NCBI GenBank assembly: GCA_027459785.1
Contig: DAIDGU010000066.1
Location: 1-46,799, forward strand
From: Ktedonobacteria bacterium
GTDB lineage: Bacteria > Chloroflexota > Ktedonobacteria > Ktedonobacterales > JACDGC01
DNA length: 46,799 nucleotides
Direction of reading: 5' to 3'
The notes under the pieces are model-generated. The model had not been told where the DNA came from. It saw only the letters and a list, made by a program, of their open reading frames with translations, and searched no databases. Shown one piece after another: positions 1 to 9,184 of this stretch (positions within the stretch are counted from its first letter, which is position 1; each line of letters opens with the position of its first letter). A program made the translations under genes and the position numbers.

Positions 1-2
1 GT

Positions 3-1082
3 GGCTGGAGCGGGCCGGTGCGGTTGGGTGAGAGGAAAGTAGGACGTGATAGGGTTGGAGGAAGGTCTGGGGGACTGTGGAGATGGTGTGTGGGGAGCTA
101 TGGAGTGAGGGTTTCGAGAAGTGCGGGGACGACGAGTGTGGTAGGCCCTGGGGGCGTGATCGTTGACGGTTTGGAGAGTGATGGAGGCACTGTTGCCTGT
201 TATGATGGTGAGTCTTGGGGGACGGGGGGTAGATTGAGAAGAGGTAGTATTGATTGAATGGGGAGTAGGGTTGTGAGTTAGAGTGTTGTATGTGATCCAA
301 GTGGAGTGGAGGAAATCAAAAATGTAAGGGCTAAGTTTTTTGAAAATGGATCGTGCAGTGGGAAAGTCGAGATTTGCAGTTGAGAGGGTGGAGTATGGAA
401 GGAGGCCTAGGAGGAAGCGGTGATCTGGGGGTAGTCCATCAAATTGGGAAATAAGTAGGTTGACTATGTGTTGAGTGGGGGTCCGAATGGGATCGGCATA
501 GTGGATAGAGTGGAGGTGTTGATGGAAGTGGTTGATGAGGGTTTGTCTGAGGGTGGTGAAGGATTCGTGTTGACATTGAAGGAAGGTGTGGGAAAGGGAG
601 TCGGTAGTTGTGAAGCATAGAGGGCATGCGGGTAGATCAGGGTCGGAGGTTTGAGATGGGTTGTGCTGGCTGGGGAGGGAGTATTTATATTGTATGTAAG
701 CATTGGGGAGGGCGTTGTAGAGGATCTTGTAAAGAAAGGTTTTCTGGTACATGTTGGTGTTGGAGATCGAGATGAGGGAACCTGCAAGATTCCAAGTTAG
801 GTGTGACCAGTGAAGATGGGAGAGGGAGGATCTATTTGGTCGGGTGGTAGTAAGCCAAGAGTTGAGTCGGAGGGTGAGATAGTGCTTGGAAGTCGTATGG
901 GGGTGATGGAGAGAGAATGGGAAATCAGAAGAATTGTGGAGGATGGTGACAGAGGGTGTGGGGTTAGTGGGAAGGAGGATAGATGAGGTTGTGTATTCGA
1001 ATACTTGGGTGTGGGGAGCGATTTGTTGGGCTTCGGAGATGTGGCCTTGGGCGACGCAGGTGGACTTTGTGGCGGCACGCCC
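3..1082 (-). pseudogene. C-terminal part of a eukaryote-type non-LTR retrotransposon reverse transcriptase (fragment, open at the window edge)
   Basis: One minus-strand frame has no stop from about 1082 to the window edge and has no convincing start. It reads through a linker (NMYQKTFLYKILYNALPNAY) into CPLC-X8-H-TFLQ-C. The Cys codons are at 624-626, 615-617 and 573-575, and the His codon is at 588-590. That C-x2-C-x8-H-x4-C arrangement after a K-L-L-NALP stretch is the zinc-binding knuckle that follows the RT domain of LINE-type elements (zf-RVT family). The downstream part (HRFLLGLLP and beyond) is Ser/Thr/Pro-rich. Base use is strongly C/A-biased on the coding strand, unlike every other gene here. 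Near 1040-1060 it passes into a repeat found elsewhere in the window. It may be a contaminant or chimeric join rather than a resident gene. The protein identity is fairly secure; its origin is not. Confidence 0.6.
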
Positions 1083-1145
1083 TTAGGCGCGGTTTCAACC
1101 GCCCGCCGTCCCTGCCACGCTGACGCCATCAACCGCCCGCCGTCC
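1051..1145. repeat. Family C dispersed repeat (GGCGCGGTTTCAACCGCCCG type)
   Basis: This copy contains GACTTTGTGGCGGCACGCCC, then TTAGGCGCGGTTTCAACCGC, then a CCGCCCGCCGTCCC stretch that is partly duplicated. Close relatives lie at 2920-3035, 25868-25960 and 37565-37760. It marks where ordinary sequence for this genome resumes after the retrotransposon-like fragment. Confidence 0.7.
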
Positions 1146-1275
1146 CCGTCCCCCACCGTCTCCGTCCCCGTCCCCCACCGTCTCCGTCCCCGCGCACATC
1201 CAACCGACCCGCACACAACGCGGCGCTAACCGAGCCTTGGACCTCTAGGCATCAAGCAGCAGCAGGAGGAAAAAT

Positions 1276-2304
1276 ATGCGGCAGCCACGAGTTTTCGTGA
1301 CACGTCTGGTGCCAGAGGCGGGCTTGCAACTATTGCGCGAACGGTGCGTCGTGGACGTGTGGCCGGGCGAGTTGCCGCCACCACGGGCGGAATTGTTGGC
1401 CGGCACGCGCGAGGCCGATGGGCTGCTGGCGCTGCTGACCGATCCCATCGACGCCGCCCTGCTGGATGCCTGCCCACACCTGCGCGTGGTGAGCAACATG
1501 GCGGTGGGGTATGATAACATCGACGTGGCGGCGGCGACGGCGCGTGGCGTACTCGTCGGCAACACGCCCGACGTGCTGGACGAGACGACGGCGGATGCCG
1601 CCTTCGCGCTGCTGCTGGCCGCCGCACGGCGCATCCCCGAAGCCCTGGCGTATGTGCAGGCGGATCGCTGGCAGACGTGGGGGCCACTGCTGTTGCTGGG
1701 GCGCGACGTGCATCATGCCACGCTGGGCATCGTGGGGCTGGGGCGCATCGGCCAGGCGCTGGCGGCGCGGGCGCGCGGCTTCGCCATGCGCATCGTCTAC
1801 GCGGACCCTACGCGCAAGCCGGCGGTGGAAGCACGCCTGGGCATCGAGCATATGAGCTTCACCGAACTACTGCACGCCAGCGACTTCATCAGCCTGCACG
1901 CGCCGCTGACGGACGCCACGCGCGGCCTCTTTGGCGCGACGGCCTTCGCCCAGATGCAGCCGACGGCGATCCTCGTCAACACGGCGCGGGGGCCGCTGGT
2001 GCAGACCGACGCGCTGGTGGCCGCGCTGCGCGACGGCGTCATCGGCGGCGCGGCGCTGGACGTGACCGATCCCGAACCGCTGCGCGCCGATCATCCCCTC
2101 CTGGCGCTGCCCAATTGCCTCGTGGTGCCGCATATCGCCAGCGCCAGCCAGCAGACCCGCGCGCGGATGGCCGTGATCGCCGTGCGCAACATCCTGGCGG
2201 GCCTACGCGGTGCATCCCTGCCCGCCGGCCTGAATCCCGCCGCGCAGGGAACGGGTCGCACTGCCACACCGTCCGATTACACGCTTGATGAGAGTAGCCA
2301 ATGA
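1276..2304 (+). CDS. D-isomer-specific 2-hydroxyacid dehydrogenase (glyoxylate/hydroxypyruvate reductase type)
   Basis: A 342-residue NAD(P)-dependent dehydrogenase expected to interconvert 2-oxo acids such as glyoxylate or hydroxypyruvate with D-2-hydroxy acids in the cytoplasm. Visible are the Rossmann fingerprint [10 protein letters not shown] (about residue 152), the substrate-binding NTARG with its catalytic Arg, the catalytic Glu region DVTDPEP, and the catalytic His in VPHIASAS. The length fits the family. ATG 1276 has an AGGAGG SD at the right distance. The stop overlaps the next gene's start (ATGA), which indicates translational coupling with the YbaK-like deacylase. The exact substrate cannot be read from the sequence; glycerate dehydrogenase or phosphoglycerate-type activity are alternatives. 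Confidence 0.92.
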   Translation: MRQPRVFVTRLVPEAGLQLLRERCVVDVWPGELPPPRAELLAGTREADGLLALLTDPIDAALLDACPHLRVVSNMAVGYDNIDVAAATARGVLVGNTPDVLDETTADAAFALLLAAARRIPEALAYVQADRWQTWGPLLLLGRDVHHATLGIVGLGRIGQALAARARGFAMRIVYADPTRKPAVEARLGIEHMSFTELLHASDFISLHAPLTDATRGLFGATAFAQMQPTAILVNTARGPLVQTDALVAALRDGVIGGAALDVTDPEPLRADHPLLALPNCLVVPHIASASQQTRARMAVIAVRNILAGLRGASLPAGLNPAAQGTGRTATPSDYTLDESSQ

Positions 2305-2804
2305 CCAAAACACCGCGCACCCTGGCGATGCGCGTGCTCGACGCCCGCAAGATCGCGTATCACGTCCAGCTGTTTCCCGACACGATCCGCGACGCGGCGG
2401 AGGTGGCGACGCAGATCGGGCTACCGCCCGCGCAGGTCTTCAAGACATTGGTGGTCGTGCGCGACGATCAGCCGAATGCCCATCCCCTGCTGGTGATGGT
2501 GCCAGCGGATCACACCCTGGATCTGCGCCATTTCGCCAGGGAGATCGGCGTGAAAAGCGTGCGGATGGCTAGCCACGACCAGGCGGAAAAAATGACGGGG
2601 CTGAAAGTCGGCGGCATCTCCGCGCTGGCGCTGCTCAACCGCCCCTTCACCGTGTATATCGACCACAGCGCGCTAGCCTACGAGCAGATCGCCGTCAGCG
2701 GCGGCCAGCGCGGCGTGGACTTGCTGCTGCGCGTGGCCGACCTCATCGCCGTGACGGGCGCGCAACCGGTCGCCGCCTCACACCCGCAAGAAGCGAATGA
2801 GTGA
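2301..2804 (+). CDS. ybaK: Cys-tRNA(Pro)/Cys-tRNA(Cys) deacylase, YbaK/EbsC family
   Basis: A 167-residue protein of the YbaK/ProX editing family, which hydrolyses mischarged aminoacyl-tRNA in trans (Cys on tRNA-Pro in the characterised enzymes). Family features are the N-terminal ARKIAYHV segment, QVFKTLVV with the conserved Lys, the [10 protein letters not shown] and LKVGGISAL motifs, and the C-terminal [11 protein letters not shown]. It starts at an ATG overlapping the stop of the dehydrogenase, so the two form one operon. Nothing points to a metabolic link between them. Downstream lies only repeat DNA. Confidence 0.9.
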   Translation: MTKTPRTLAMRVLDARKIAYHVQLFPDTIRDAAEVATQIGLPPAQVFKTLVVVRDDQPNAHPLLVMVPADHTLDLRHFAREIGVKSVRMASHDQAEKMTGLKVGGISALALLNRPFTVYIDHSALAYEQIAVSGGQRGVDLLLRVADLIAVTGAQPVAASHPQEANE

Positions 2805-2837
2805 TACGCTTTTCGGATGATCAGTATGGATACCGGA

Positions 2838-2859
2838 GGACAGACATTCCTGTCTGTCC
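2838..2859. repeat. Family A palindrome (GGACAGACA-TTCC-TGTCTGTCC)
   Basis: Perfect 9-bp arms around a TTCC loop, 34 bases after the ybaK stop. It resembles the GGCGGACA-N4-TGTCCGCC palindromes at 12164, 20049 and 41884. It could fold as a 3'-end hairpin of the ybaK transcript, but no T-tract follows. Confidence 0.7.
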
Positions 2860-2919
2860 GGCCCCACTGATCACCGTCTTTCCCCGCAAGGGGTATGACA
2901 TCATCTGCTGGTTAATCGA

Positions 2920-3035
2920 TCCTCAGTCCGCGCAAGCGGACTTCGTCGCCGTAGGCGCTTAGGCGCGCAAATGGTTTCAATCACTACCGCCCGCCCGTCC
3001 TCGATGCTGTCGCAACCGCCCGCCCGTCCTTGGAG
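2920..3035. repeat. Family C dispersed repeat upstream of the glycosylase
   Basis: It contains the hairpin AGTCCGC-GCAA-GCGGACT, then GTAGGCGCTTAGGCGCGCAA, then ATGGTTTCAATCACTACCGC and a CCGCCCGTCC pair. The repeat creates a spurious ATG at 2971 in frame with the next gene; this is read here as non-coding. Copies occur at 1051, 25868 and 37565. Confidence 0.7.
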
Positions 3036-3042
3036 GATGCAT

Positions 3043-3666
3043 GTGAACTTATTGCCTTTGCCCCCTGCCTACTATACGCAGCCGACGCTCGTGCTGGCGC
3101 GCGATCTGCTGGGCAAGACGCTCTGGCGGCGGACGGCGGATGGCGTGGTGAGCGGTATCATCGTCGAGACGGAAGCCTACATCTCAGCGTGTGATCCCGC
3201 CAGCCATAATTACCGCCGGCCCACCAAGCGATCCCAGACGATGTTCGGCCCGCCGGGCCATGCGTATATCTATCTGACATATGGCATGTATCACTGCCTG
3301 AACGTAGTGACAGAGCCGCCTGGCCAGAGCGCGGCAGTGCTGATCCGTGCCATCGCGCCCGTTGCCGGGCGGGAGCTGATGGCAGCGCGCTGCCCGCGCC
3401 GTGCGCCGCGCGACCTGGGGCGCGGGCCGGGCCGGCTTTGCCAGGCGCTGGCGCTCACCATCGCCGACAACGGCCTCGACCTCACCGGCGACGCCCTGTG
3501 GCTCAGCCACTCGCCCGACATGGAGCCGCTCGATCCCGCCCGCGTCGCCACCTCCACCCGCATCGGCATCTCGCAAGGGCTTGATCTGCCCTGGCGCTTC
3601 TTCATCCGCGCTTGCCGCGCCGTCAGCGGGCCGGCAAAACTGAACCGGGGGACAGCGGATGGTTAA
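3043..3666 (+). CDS. 3-methyladenine DNA glycosylase (AAG/MPG family)
   Basis: A 207-residue base-excision-repair glycosylase of the alkyladenine (AAG/MPG) fold, which removes alkylated purines. The core is recognisable: ARDLLGKTLWR, IVETEAYISACDPASH with the catalytic Glu, RSQTMFGPPGHAYIYLTYGM, and the C-terminal TSTRIGISQG. The frame is open from 2971, but its first 22 codons are translated dispersed repeat. GTG 3043 has GGAGG six bases upstream, whereas ATG 3037 abuts the SD directly, so GTG is preferred. The stop codon shares bases with that of the convergent glucosidase gene (TTAA), so no separate terminator fits between them. Confidence 0.9.
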   Translation: MNLLPLPPAYYTQPTLVLARDLLGKTLWRRTADGVVSGIIVETEAYISACDPASHNYRRPTKRSQTMFGPPGHAYIYLTYGMYHCLNVVTEPPGQSAAVLIRAIAPVAGRELMAARCPRRAPRDLGRGPGRLCQALALTIADNGLDLTGDALWLSHSPDMEPLDPARVATSTRIGISQGLDLPWRFFIRACRAVSGPAKLNRGTADG

Positions 3667-6047
3667 TACTCGATCTGCACCGTCACATCGCCTTGGGTGC
3701 GGATGACGCCGACCAGTGTCATATCGTCCGTGCGCTGGTAATGCAGATCAACGTGGGCGTTGCCGAGGCGCAGGCGCTTGATGGTCAATTCGTGCAGCCA
3801 GGTCGGCAGCGCGGGCCGGCGGATGTGTAACGTGTGCTGTGCGGCATCCGGCGTCAGCCCCAGCGCCGCCTGCAAGAGCAGCGGCAGCGCGCCCGCCGCC
3901 CACGCCTGGGGCCGGCACGCCACCGGATAATGCACAGGCCGATTGTAACGCGCGCGGGCGAAGCCGTCGAAGACCTCCGGCAGCCGATAATGCTCGAAAT
4001 ACGTCGCCGCCTGGAAGATACCGGTGAAGATCTGCTGCGCCTGGGCGATGTGACCGTAGCGGTGCAGCCCCAGCGCGATCAGCGCGTTGTCGTGCGGCCA
4101 GACCGAGCCGACCTGATAATCCAGCGGATTATACGCTTTTTCCGAAGCGGCCAGCGTGCGCACGCCCCAGCCGGAAAACATATCGTCCGCCATCAACCGC
4201 TGCGCCACCAGCGCGGCCTTTTCCGCATCCGCGATGCCGGTGAAGAGCGTTTGCCCCGGATTCGACGCGACCGACTGCACCAGCCGGTTGTCGCGCTCGA
4301 TGGCGTAGGCATAGAAATCGGTGTTCGGCAGCCAGTAGCGTGCGTTGAATTGCTGCTGCAACTCCGCCGCGCGCTTCTCCAGGTGGTCGGCGCGCATGTC
4401 GTCGCCGGTCAGCCGTTGCACCTGCGCGATGCCTTGCAGCGCGGCATAGACGTAGCCCTGCACCTCGACAAGCGCGATGGGGGGCTGCGCCAGCGAACCG
4501 TCGGTATTCACCACGCTGTTGCCTGAATCCTTCCAGCCCTGGTTTGCCAGGCCGTGCGCCGAGCGCGAGCCGTAATCCACGAAGCCGCTGGGGCTGTGAT
4601 GCAGATTGGTATCGATCCACGTCAAGGCGCGGTCCACGTTGTCGCTCAATTCCTGGTAAAGAGCCAGGTCGCCCGTCCAGCGGATGTACTCGCCCATCAG
4701 GATCAGGAACCAGGGGGTAGCATCGACCGTGCCGTAATAGGGGATCTGGGGGATCTCGCGCAGGTTGGCGCGTTCGCCCACGCGCAGCTCGTGCAGGATC
4801 TTGCCCGGCGCAGCGTCCTGAAAGTCGTTGTAGTCGTCGGCCTGATAGCTGGCCAAGACGCGCAGTGTACTCCGCGCCAAATCAGGCTGGAAGGCGAGCA
4901 TCTCATAGGCGCTGATGCAACTATCGCGCCCGAACAGCGCGACATACCACGGGATGCCCGCCGCGATGAACGTATCGCCGTGGTCAGAGGTGGTGAGCAT
5001 CTGCATGTCCATCAGCGCACGATGCAGCGCCTGATCGAAGAGCGGATTATCGCTCGTGATCTCCGGCGTCGCGTTCATCGCCGCATGCAGCGCGTGGTGC
5101 TGAGCGTGTTCAGTGGCCGGCGTGAAGTGATCGGTGTGGCCGCCCTCATCCGGTGGCCCGTCGTCGGCGAGGTCGATGCGCAGGCTGAGCGTCACCGGCT
5201 GGCCGTGGGGCAGGTGCAGGTGAAAATGCGCCGTGCCGCCATCAATCGCATCCGGTGCGGGCGAGAAGGTGATGGTGGTGGTGCGGCGATGGTCGTCCGC
5301 GCCGTCATAGACGAAGCTCAGTTTGTCGCCTGCCGCCTTGGGTGGGTGCAGGGTGCCGCGCTTGCCCAACGGCATGCCGCGAATCGTGAACATATCCCAG
5401 AATTGCGCGCTCAGCGCCAATGTCGCTTCTACATCGAATGCCTCTTGATCGTTATTGCGGATCTGGATCGCATGCGTGATGTGGTCAGCCAGCGTGTAGG
5501 TGCGGCGGATGCCCAGGCGCTCCTTCGGCACCGTGCGCCCGCCCCCCAGGTCGAGCGCAGGATTCGCCAACTCAAAGACACATGACGCGCCGGCCTCGGC
5601 ATCTTCCAGCAAGCCGATCAACGGCTGATCGTTGAGGCGTAGGTCAAGCTGATCCAGAAAGCACGTATCGCGGAAATAGAGGCCGAAAGCGTTGGCTCCC
5701 GCCGCGATGTCACCGTTCGGGTCCGTCAACAGGAATACGGTATTATGCTTGGTCGTGACGGCGCTGCGGATATCCGCGAGCTTGGTCGAAGACGTGGGAT
5801 GCGGGCGTGCGCTCTGGCCGGCCTGTTGCTGCTGGTTGGCCAGAGCTTGTTGCTGGTTGGCCTGCTGCCGCCGCTGGTGCTTTTCCGCCACTTGCGCCTG
5901 GCTGTTTTGTCCCGTCTGCTGGGAAGGTGTCGGCTTTTTATGCTTCGTCGCCGATTTCTTGGCGGCGGGCGGTTGGTCGGCGGGCGGGTCGTGCGCGTCA
6001 TCCGCGTGGGCAGGCGTGTGGTGAGGGCGAGAATGCGAGGTGGTCAT
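3663..6047 (-). CDS. Amylo-alpha-1,6-glucosidase / glycogen-debranching-type protein
   Basis: A 794-residue protein with a glycogen-debranching N-terminal domain (from about residue 90: TEHNTVFLLTDPNGDI-like strand and YFRDTCFL) followed by an (alpha/alpha)6 glycoside hydrolase barrel. The barrel carries GIPWYVALFGRDSCISA, PGKILHELR, YYGTVDATPWF and VGSVWPHDNALIA, all typical of the amylo-1,6-glucosidase/GH63-like superfamily. The first 80 residues are a Gln/Ala/Lys-rich low-complexity tail without a signal peptide. ATG 6047 has AAGGAG at good spacing; an upstream in-frame start at 6116 lacks an SD. Its role is probably trimming of alpha-glucan branches; the precise linkage is inferred. It converges with and overlaps the glycosylase gene by four bases. 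Confidence 0.85.
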   Translation of the reverse strand: MTTSHSRPHHTPAHADDAHDPPADQPPAAKKSATKHKKPTPSQQTGQNSQAQVAEKHQRRQQANQQQALANQQQQAGQSARPHPTSSTKLADIRSAVTTKHNTVFLLTDPNGDIAAGANAFGLYFRDTCFLDQLDLRLNDQPLIGLLEDAEAGASCVFELANPALDLGGGRTVPKERLGIRRTYTLADHITHAIQIRNNDQEAFDVEATLALSAQFWDMFTIRGMPLGKRGTLHPPKAAGDKLSFVYDGADDHRRTTTITFSPAPDAIDGGTAHFHLHLPHGQPVTLSLRIDLADDGPPDEGGHTDHFTPATEHAQHHALHAAMNATPEITSDNPLFDQALHRALMDMQMLTTSDHGDTFIAAGIPWYVALFGRDSCISAYEMLAFQPDLARSTLRVLASYQADDYNDFQDAAPGKILHELRVGERANLREIPQIPYYGTVDATPWFLILMGEYIRWTGDLALYQELSDNVDRALTWIDTNLHHSPSGFVDYGSRSAHGLANQGWKDSGNSVVNTDGSLAQPPIALVEVQGYVYAALQGIAQVQRLTGDDMRADHLEKRAAELQQQFNARYWLPNTDFYAYAIERDNRLVQSVASNPGQTLFTGIADAEKAALVAQRLMADDMFSGWGVRTLAASEKAYNPLDYQVGSVWPHDNALIALGLHRYGHIAQAQQIFTGIFQAATYFEHYRLPEVFDGFARARYNRPVHYPVACRPQAWAAGALPLLLQAALGLTPDAAQHTLHIRRPALPTWLHELTIKRLRLGNAHVDLHYQRTDDMTLVGVIRTQGDVTVQIEY

Positions 6048-6151
6048 GCCGTTGCTCCTTGCGAACAATGGGGAATGCTGCTTTCCTCTGCATGACCCGT
6101 TCCAGAAACCACGCATGAGGTCGCCAGGCAGCAGTTCAGCCAGGGATAGTG

Positions 6152-6162
6152 GTATACTATAC
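6152..6162. promoter_or_regulatory. Palindrome GTATACTATAC upstream of the toxin-antitoxin pair
   Basis: Arms GTATA and TATAC around a central C contain a possible -10 (TATACT) and lie 22 bases before the antitoxin start. Antitoxin-toxin complexes often bind such a site to autoregulate; the operator role here is inferred. Confidence 0.4.
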
Positions 6163-6184
6163 AGAAAAGCTGGAGGGATCGTTG

Positions 6185-6421
6185 ATGAGTATCGCCATTC
6201 ATTTCACTGCCACAGTTGCACCTGACGGTAAAATCGAGATAAGTGCGCCCGAATTAAGACCAGGGATGACGGCGAATATCACTGTTACCATTGATGACAA
6301 ACCTCAACAGAAACGCGGAGCCTTGGAGATTCTGGCAGACATGCCTGGTCATCAACTGTTTCAAACGGCGGAAGAGGTCGATGACTACATCCGTGCGGAG
6401 CGCGAAGCATGGGAGCAATAA
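6185..6421 (+). CDS. Antitoxin of a VapBC-like pair
   Basis: A 78-residue acidic protein beginning MSIAIHFTATVAPDGKIEI, with a beta-rich N-terminus and a C-terminal helix ending in AEREAWEQ. The short beta domain with PELRPGMTANITV resembles AbrB/DUF2281-like antitoxins that precede PIN toxins. ATG 6185 has GGAGG eight bases upstream. The stop lies just before or inside the toxin start region, so the pair is co-translated. GC content is clearly lower than in the flanking genes, suggesting acquisition by transfer. The antitoxin family assignment rests mainly on the neighbour. Confidence 0.7.
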   Translation: MSIAIHFTATVAPDGKIEISAPELRPGMTANITVTIDDKPQQKRGALEILADMPGHQLFQTAEEVDDYIRAEREAWEQ

Positions 6422-6426
6422 AGCAA

Positions 6427-6870
6427 ATGAACGGAACGATTTATTTCGATGCGAATTGTTTCATTTATAGCGTCGAGCGCATTGAGCCTTACCGCACCAT
6501 CTTACAACCAATTTGGGAACATGCGCAAAACGGTCATTGTCGTATCATCACTAGTGAACTAACTTTGATGGAAGCTCTCGTGAAACCTCTCAAAGAAAGC
6601 AATACCCTGCTTAAATATGGCTTTCATGCGCTCCTACAACAATCAAATGAGGTCACTCTCATTCCCATTTCATTGGCTATCCTGGAAAGCGCAGCGGGAT
6701 TGCGAGCAACAAGTTCAATCAAAACACCCGATGCAATCCATGCTGCCACTGGATTAGTTGCAGCATGCACGCATTTCATTACCAATGATGGTGGTTTTCG
6801 TCGTATACCTACATTACCTGTCAACTTAATCAGCGAACTTCCTACTTCTCCTACTAACCCAAGTCCTTAA
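6427..6870 (+). CDS. PIN-domain toxin (VapC-like ribonuclease)
   Basis: A 147-residue PIN-domain protein. The acidic active-site residues are visible as D in IYFDANCFIY, E in ITSELTLMEA, D in KTPDAIHAAT and D in FITNDGGFRRI. Characterised VapC toxins are Mg-dependent RNases that cut tRNA or rRNA; the target here is unknown. ATG 6427 gives the usual family N-terminus; an in-frame ATG at 6409 overlaps the antitoxin stop and has GGAG eight bases upstream, so it may be used instead. Like the antitoxin, it is AT-richer than its surroundings. Confidence 0.85.
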   Translation: MNGTIYFDANCFIYSVERIEPYRTILQPIWEHAQNGHCRIITSELTLMEALVKPLKESNTLLKYGFHALLQQSNEVTLIPISLAILESAAGLRATSSIKTPDAIHAATGLVAACTHFITNDGGFRRIPTLPVNLISELPTSPTNPSP

Positions 6871-6944
6871 GTATCGGACGGTTGGCGTAGATATTCTGTC
6901 GGCGCTCTTGCCAGAATAGGCCACCAGAAACATCCCGCAGCCCC

Positions 6945-6973
6945 TTGACAGCCTCCCTTGTGCATGGGACAAT
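6945..6973 (+). promoter_or_regulatory. Sigma-70-type promoter for the MmyB-like regulator
   Basis: TTGACA at 6945-6950, a 17-base spacer, then GACAAT at 6968-6973, about 55 bases before the gene start. Confidence 0.5.
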
Positions 6974-7028
6974 GTAGCTGGCTATCATAACTCAGCAATG
7001 CCAGCAACAGGGAGAAAGGGAATAAGCG

Positions 7029-7841
7029 ATGAAACCGATGCTCAATGAAGTCCCTGACTTCGCCACATTATTGACACGGCTACGTACGGAACGCAATCTG
7101 TCGCAGGGACAGCTCGCCAAGGCGGCGCGGCTCTCGCGCACCTATGTTTATCATCTGGAACATCAACTCCGCCAGGCTCCCTCGCCCCGCGCCGCCCGCG
7201 CCATCGCCCGCGCGCTGGAACTGCATGGGGAGGAGCGCCGGCAATTCGCGCAAGCCTTCGCCGATCTCACCGGCCAATTGTTGGAAGACGAAGTGGATGA
7301 GACGGCCTTCCTGGATCTGCGCCGCCTATCGGGGCTGCTGGTGGAAAACACGATCTTCCCCGCGCACAGCCTGGATCGCCAGTGGCGCTTGTGCGCGTGG
7401 AACAAAGCTTCGCTGGAGCTTTTCGAGGCATCGGATGAGTCGCTGGCACAGCACGACCACCACCTGATTCGCCTGGTGTACGATCCGGCCTATCGCAAGC
7501 GTTTCATGCCGTGGGAAGAACTGGCACGGCGGCTGACAGCGGACTTCAAGTTCGCCACCAAGGGGCTGACGTTCTTGCCGGAATACCGCGACCTGATGCG
7601 CGTGCTCAAACGCATGCCGGACTTCCGCCGGCTGAGCGAGACGAGCGAGGCATATTCCGTCCCCGCGCCGTCCTTCGTCTTTCATATGAAACACTCGCGC
7701 CTGGGGAATCTGGCCTTGCGCACGGCGATCAGCATCTTTTCCGGCAGCACAGATTTCAGCATCATCGTCTATCTGCCAGGCAATCAACAGACGCTCGACA
7801 CGTTCCGCCAATGCGGCTGGCAGCAAACCGACGACGTATAA
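7029..7841 (+). CDS. XRE-family regulator with MmyB-like ligand-binding domain
   Basis: A 270-residue protein with an N-terminal helix-turn-helix (about residues 8-65: RTERNLSQGQLAKAARLSRT then YVYHLEH) and a C-terminal PAS-like MmyB domain. The latter begins at LVENTIFPAHSLDRQWRLCAWN and continues through DLMRVLKRMPDFRRL and FSIIVYLPGNQQTLDTFRQ. In the MmyB family this domain is thought to bind a fatty-acid-like ligand. The gene stands alone with its own promoter; its target is unknown. It converges with the glucosaminidase-like gene. Confidence 0.85.
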   Translation: MKPMLNEVPDFATLLTRLRTERNLSQGQLAKAARLSRTYVYHLEHQLRQAPSPRAARAIARALELHGEERRQFAQAFADLTGQLLEDEVDETAFLDLRRLSGLLVENTIFPAHSLDRQWRLCAWNKASLELFEASDESLAQHDHHLIRLVYDPAYRKRFMPWEELARRLTADFKFATKGLTFLPEYRDLMRVLKRMPDFRRLSETSEAYSVPAPSFVFHMKHSRLGNLALRTAISIFSGSTDFSIIVYLPGNQQTLDTFRQCGWQQTDDV

Positions 7842-7898
7842 AAAGGGTGGATAGAGGCAACGCTGGGCGCGATACATCGCGCCCATACAAAGATACGA

Positions 7899-8927
7899 TC
7901 AGCACCACACGTTCGGGTTGTCGAAACGGTACAGGTTGAACTGGTTCATCGCGTTGAGCAAGCTCTGACCAGGGATACCGCCGCCTTCCTGGTAATGACC
8001 AGCGTCCCACGGCGATTGTCCCAGCGCTTCAGCCTGGGCGACGGGGCCATTCGGGAAGGCTTGCCAGACGCCGACATAGAACTGCATTTTAGTAAACGTT
8101 TCATAGATGGCGACGCCTTGCAGCGGTGTGTAGGCATACGCGAAGGCACCGGGCGAGCCAGGAACGTTCAGGCCACCGACGGAGGGGAAACCGGGGATCG
8201 CCGAGGAATTGCCCCAGTTATACCCCGTGTAACTGGGAATGCTCCACCCCTGCTCCACGCCCCACTGCGCCAGAATCAACGAGACGTACCACGGATGCGG
8301 CAGGCCGTCTTGCGCTTGCTCTTGCTGCACCAGCCGGGCGAAGGGCAGCGCCATGCAGACGAAACTGCCGACGCCGGAGACGACGGGGTGCGACGGATAC
8401 AAGACTGGCGTCGGGGTGGGATAGAGGTTCGCGCTGGATTGCGTGAACCACTGGGGGAAACTAGCGCCCGCGCCATGCGCCACCGGCACGAAGGTGAGCA
8501 TGAAGACGATCAGCGCCCCCACCACCGTGGCGATGGCGACGCGGTGCGCCCGCGCGCGGGCGCCGCGGCGCGGCGGCAGAGGCCGCGCGTGGGGGTCCGG
8601 CGTGCGAAACTTCGGCGTCACCACCGTCACGGGATGGGTCGGATGCGATGACAGCGCCGCGTTGTTCGGCCTCGTCTGATGTGGCGAAAGGACGGCGGGC
8701 TGCTTGGGCTGCGTTGCCTCCTTGGGTATGACCGGCAGCGTGATCGTCGCCGGCACCATTGGTTGTGCGACAGCTTTCGCCGCGCCGGTGACGGCGGCGC
8801 GTTGCTGCGTCGCATCGAGATCAGGTGTCGCGGTGGCCGTCGTCTCCCTCATAGCATCTAAGTGCCAGTTGGTGGCGGAAACAGGGACGGCGCGTTGCGG
8901 TCCAGTATTTTTTGGTGTTTCTCGCAT
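7899..8927 (-). CDS. Membrane-anchored glucosaminidase-like (GH73/lysozyme-like) protein
   Basis: A 342-residue protein with a Pro/Thr-rich, probably cytoplasmic N-terminus (1-125), an Arg-rich stretch, and one membrane segment at about 130-152 (VAIATVVGALIVFMLTF). An external domain starts near 190. That domain has ILAQWGVEQGW with a candidate catalytic Glu, then YNWGN, then AYTPLQGVAIYETFTKMQFY. This matches the general plan of peptidoglycan N-acetylglucosaminidases: AQ..E.GW followed by an N-G motif. It likely trims cell wall or another polysaccharide outside the cell. No clear SD precedes ATG 8927; a second ATG at 8852 is possible. The cleaved bond is not certain. Confidence 0.65.
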   Translation of the reverse strand: MRETPKNTGPQRAVPVSATNWHLDAMRETTATATPDLDATQQRAAVTGAAKAVAQPMVPATITLPVIPKEATQPKQPAVLSPHQTRPNNAALSSHPTHPVTVVTPKFRTPDPHARPLPPRRGARARAHRVAIATVVGALIVFMLTFVPVAHGAGASFPQWFTQSSANLYPTPTPVLYPSHPVVSGVGSFVCMALPFARLVQQEQAQDGLPHPWYVSLILAQWGVEQGWSIPSYTGYNWGNSSAIPGFPSVGGLNVPGSPGAFAYAYTPLQGVAIYETFTKMQFYVGVWQAFPNGPVAQAEALGQSPWDAGHYQEGGGIPGQSLLNAMNQFNLYRFDNPNVWC

Positions 8928-9184
8928 CCTTGGTTCGCATCACTTTCTTCTTGAGGTGCGCCACCACTATAACGGAAAACGGCGTAGTGTGCAAGCCCAT
9001 GCCTCATTTTTAGCATAGTTGAATGCCTTTGTCACGCAAGGGGGACTAGTCTACCATATAGCTCATGCATGGGGGCCACGGTGCGGGCGCGTTGATCTAA
9101 GGATCATGAAACGCTGATGACGGTCGTATGGAGCAATAGTCGTCATCGCGCCCCGCGTGGTTAGCGCGCCCGCCAGCAGCCTCG

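Noticed and set aside
464..787. Other frames inside the first kilobase
   Set aside because: They overlap the reverse-transcriptase frame in different phases and consist of Pro/Thr/Ser filler; only the frame with the zinc knuckle has family features.
6409..6426. Upstream start for the PIN toxin as the certain start
   Set aside because: It is possible by SD spacing, but the family N-terminus fits 6427 better; left as an alternative.
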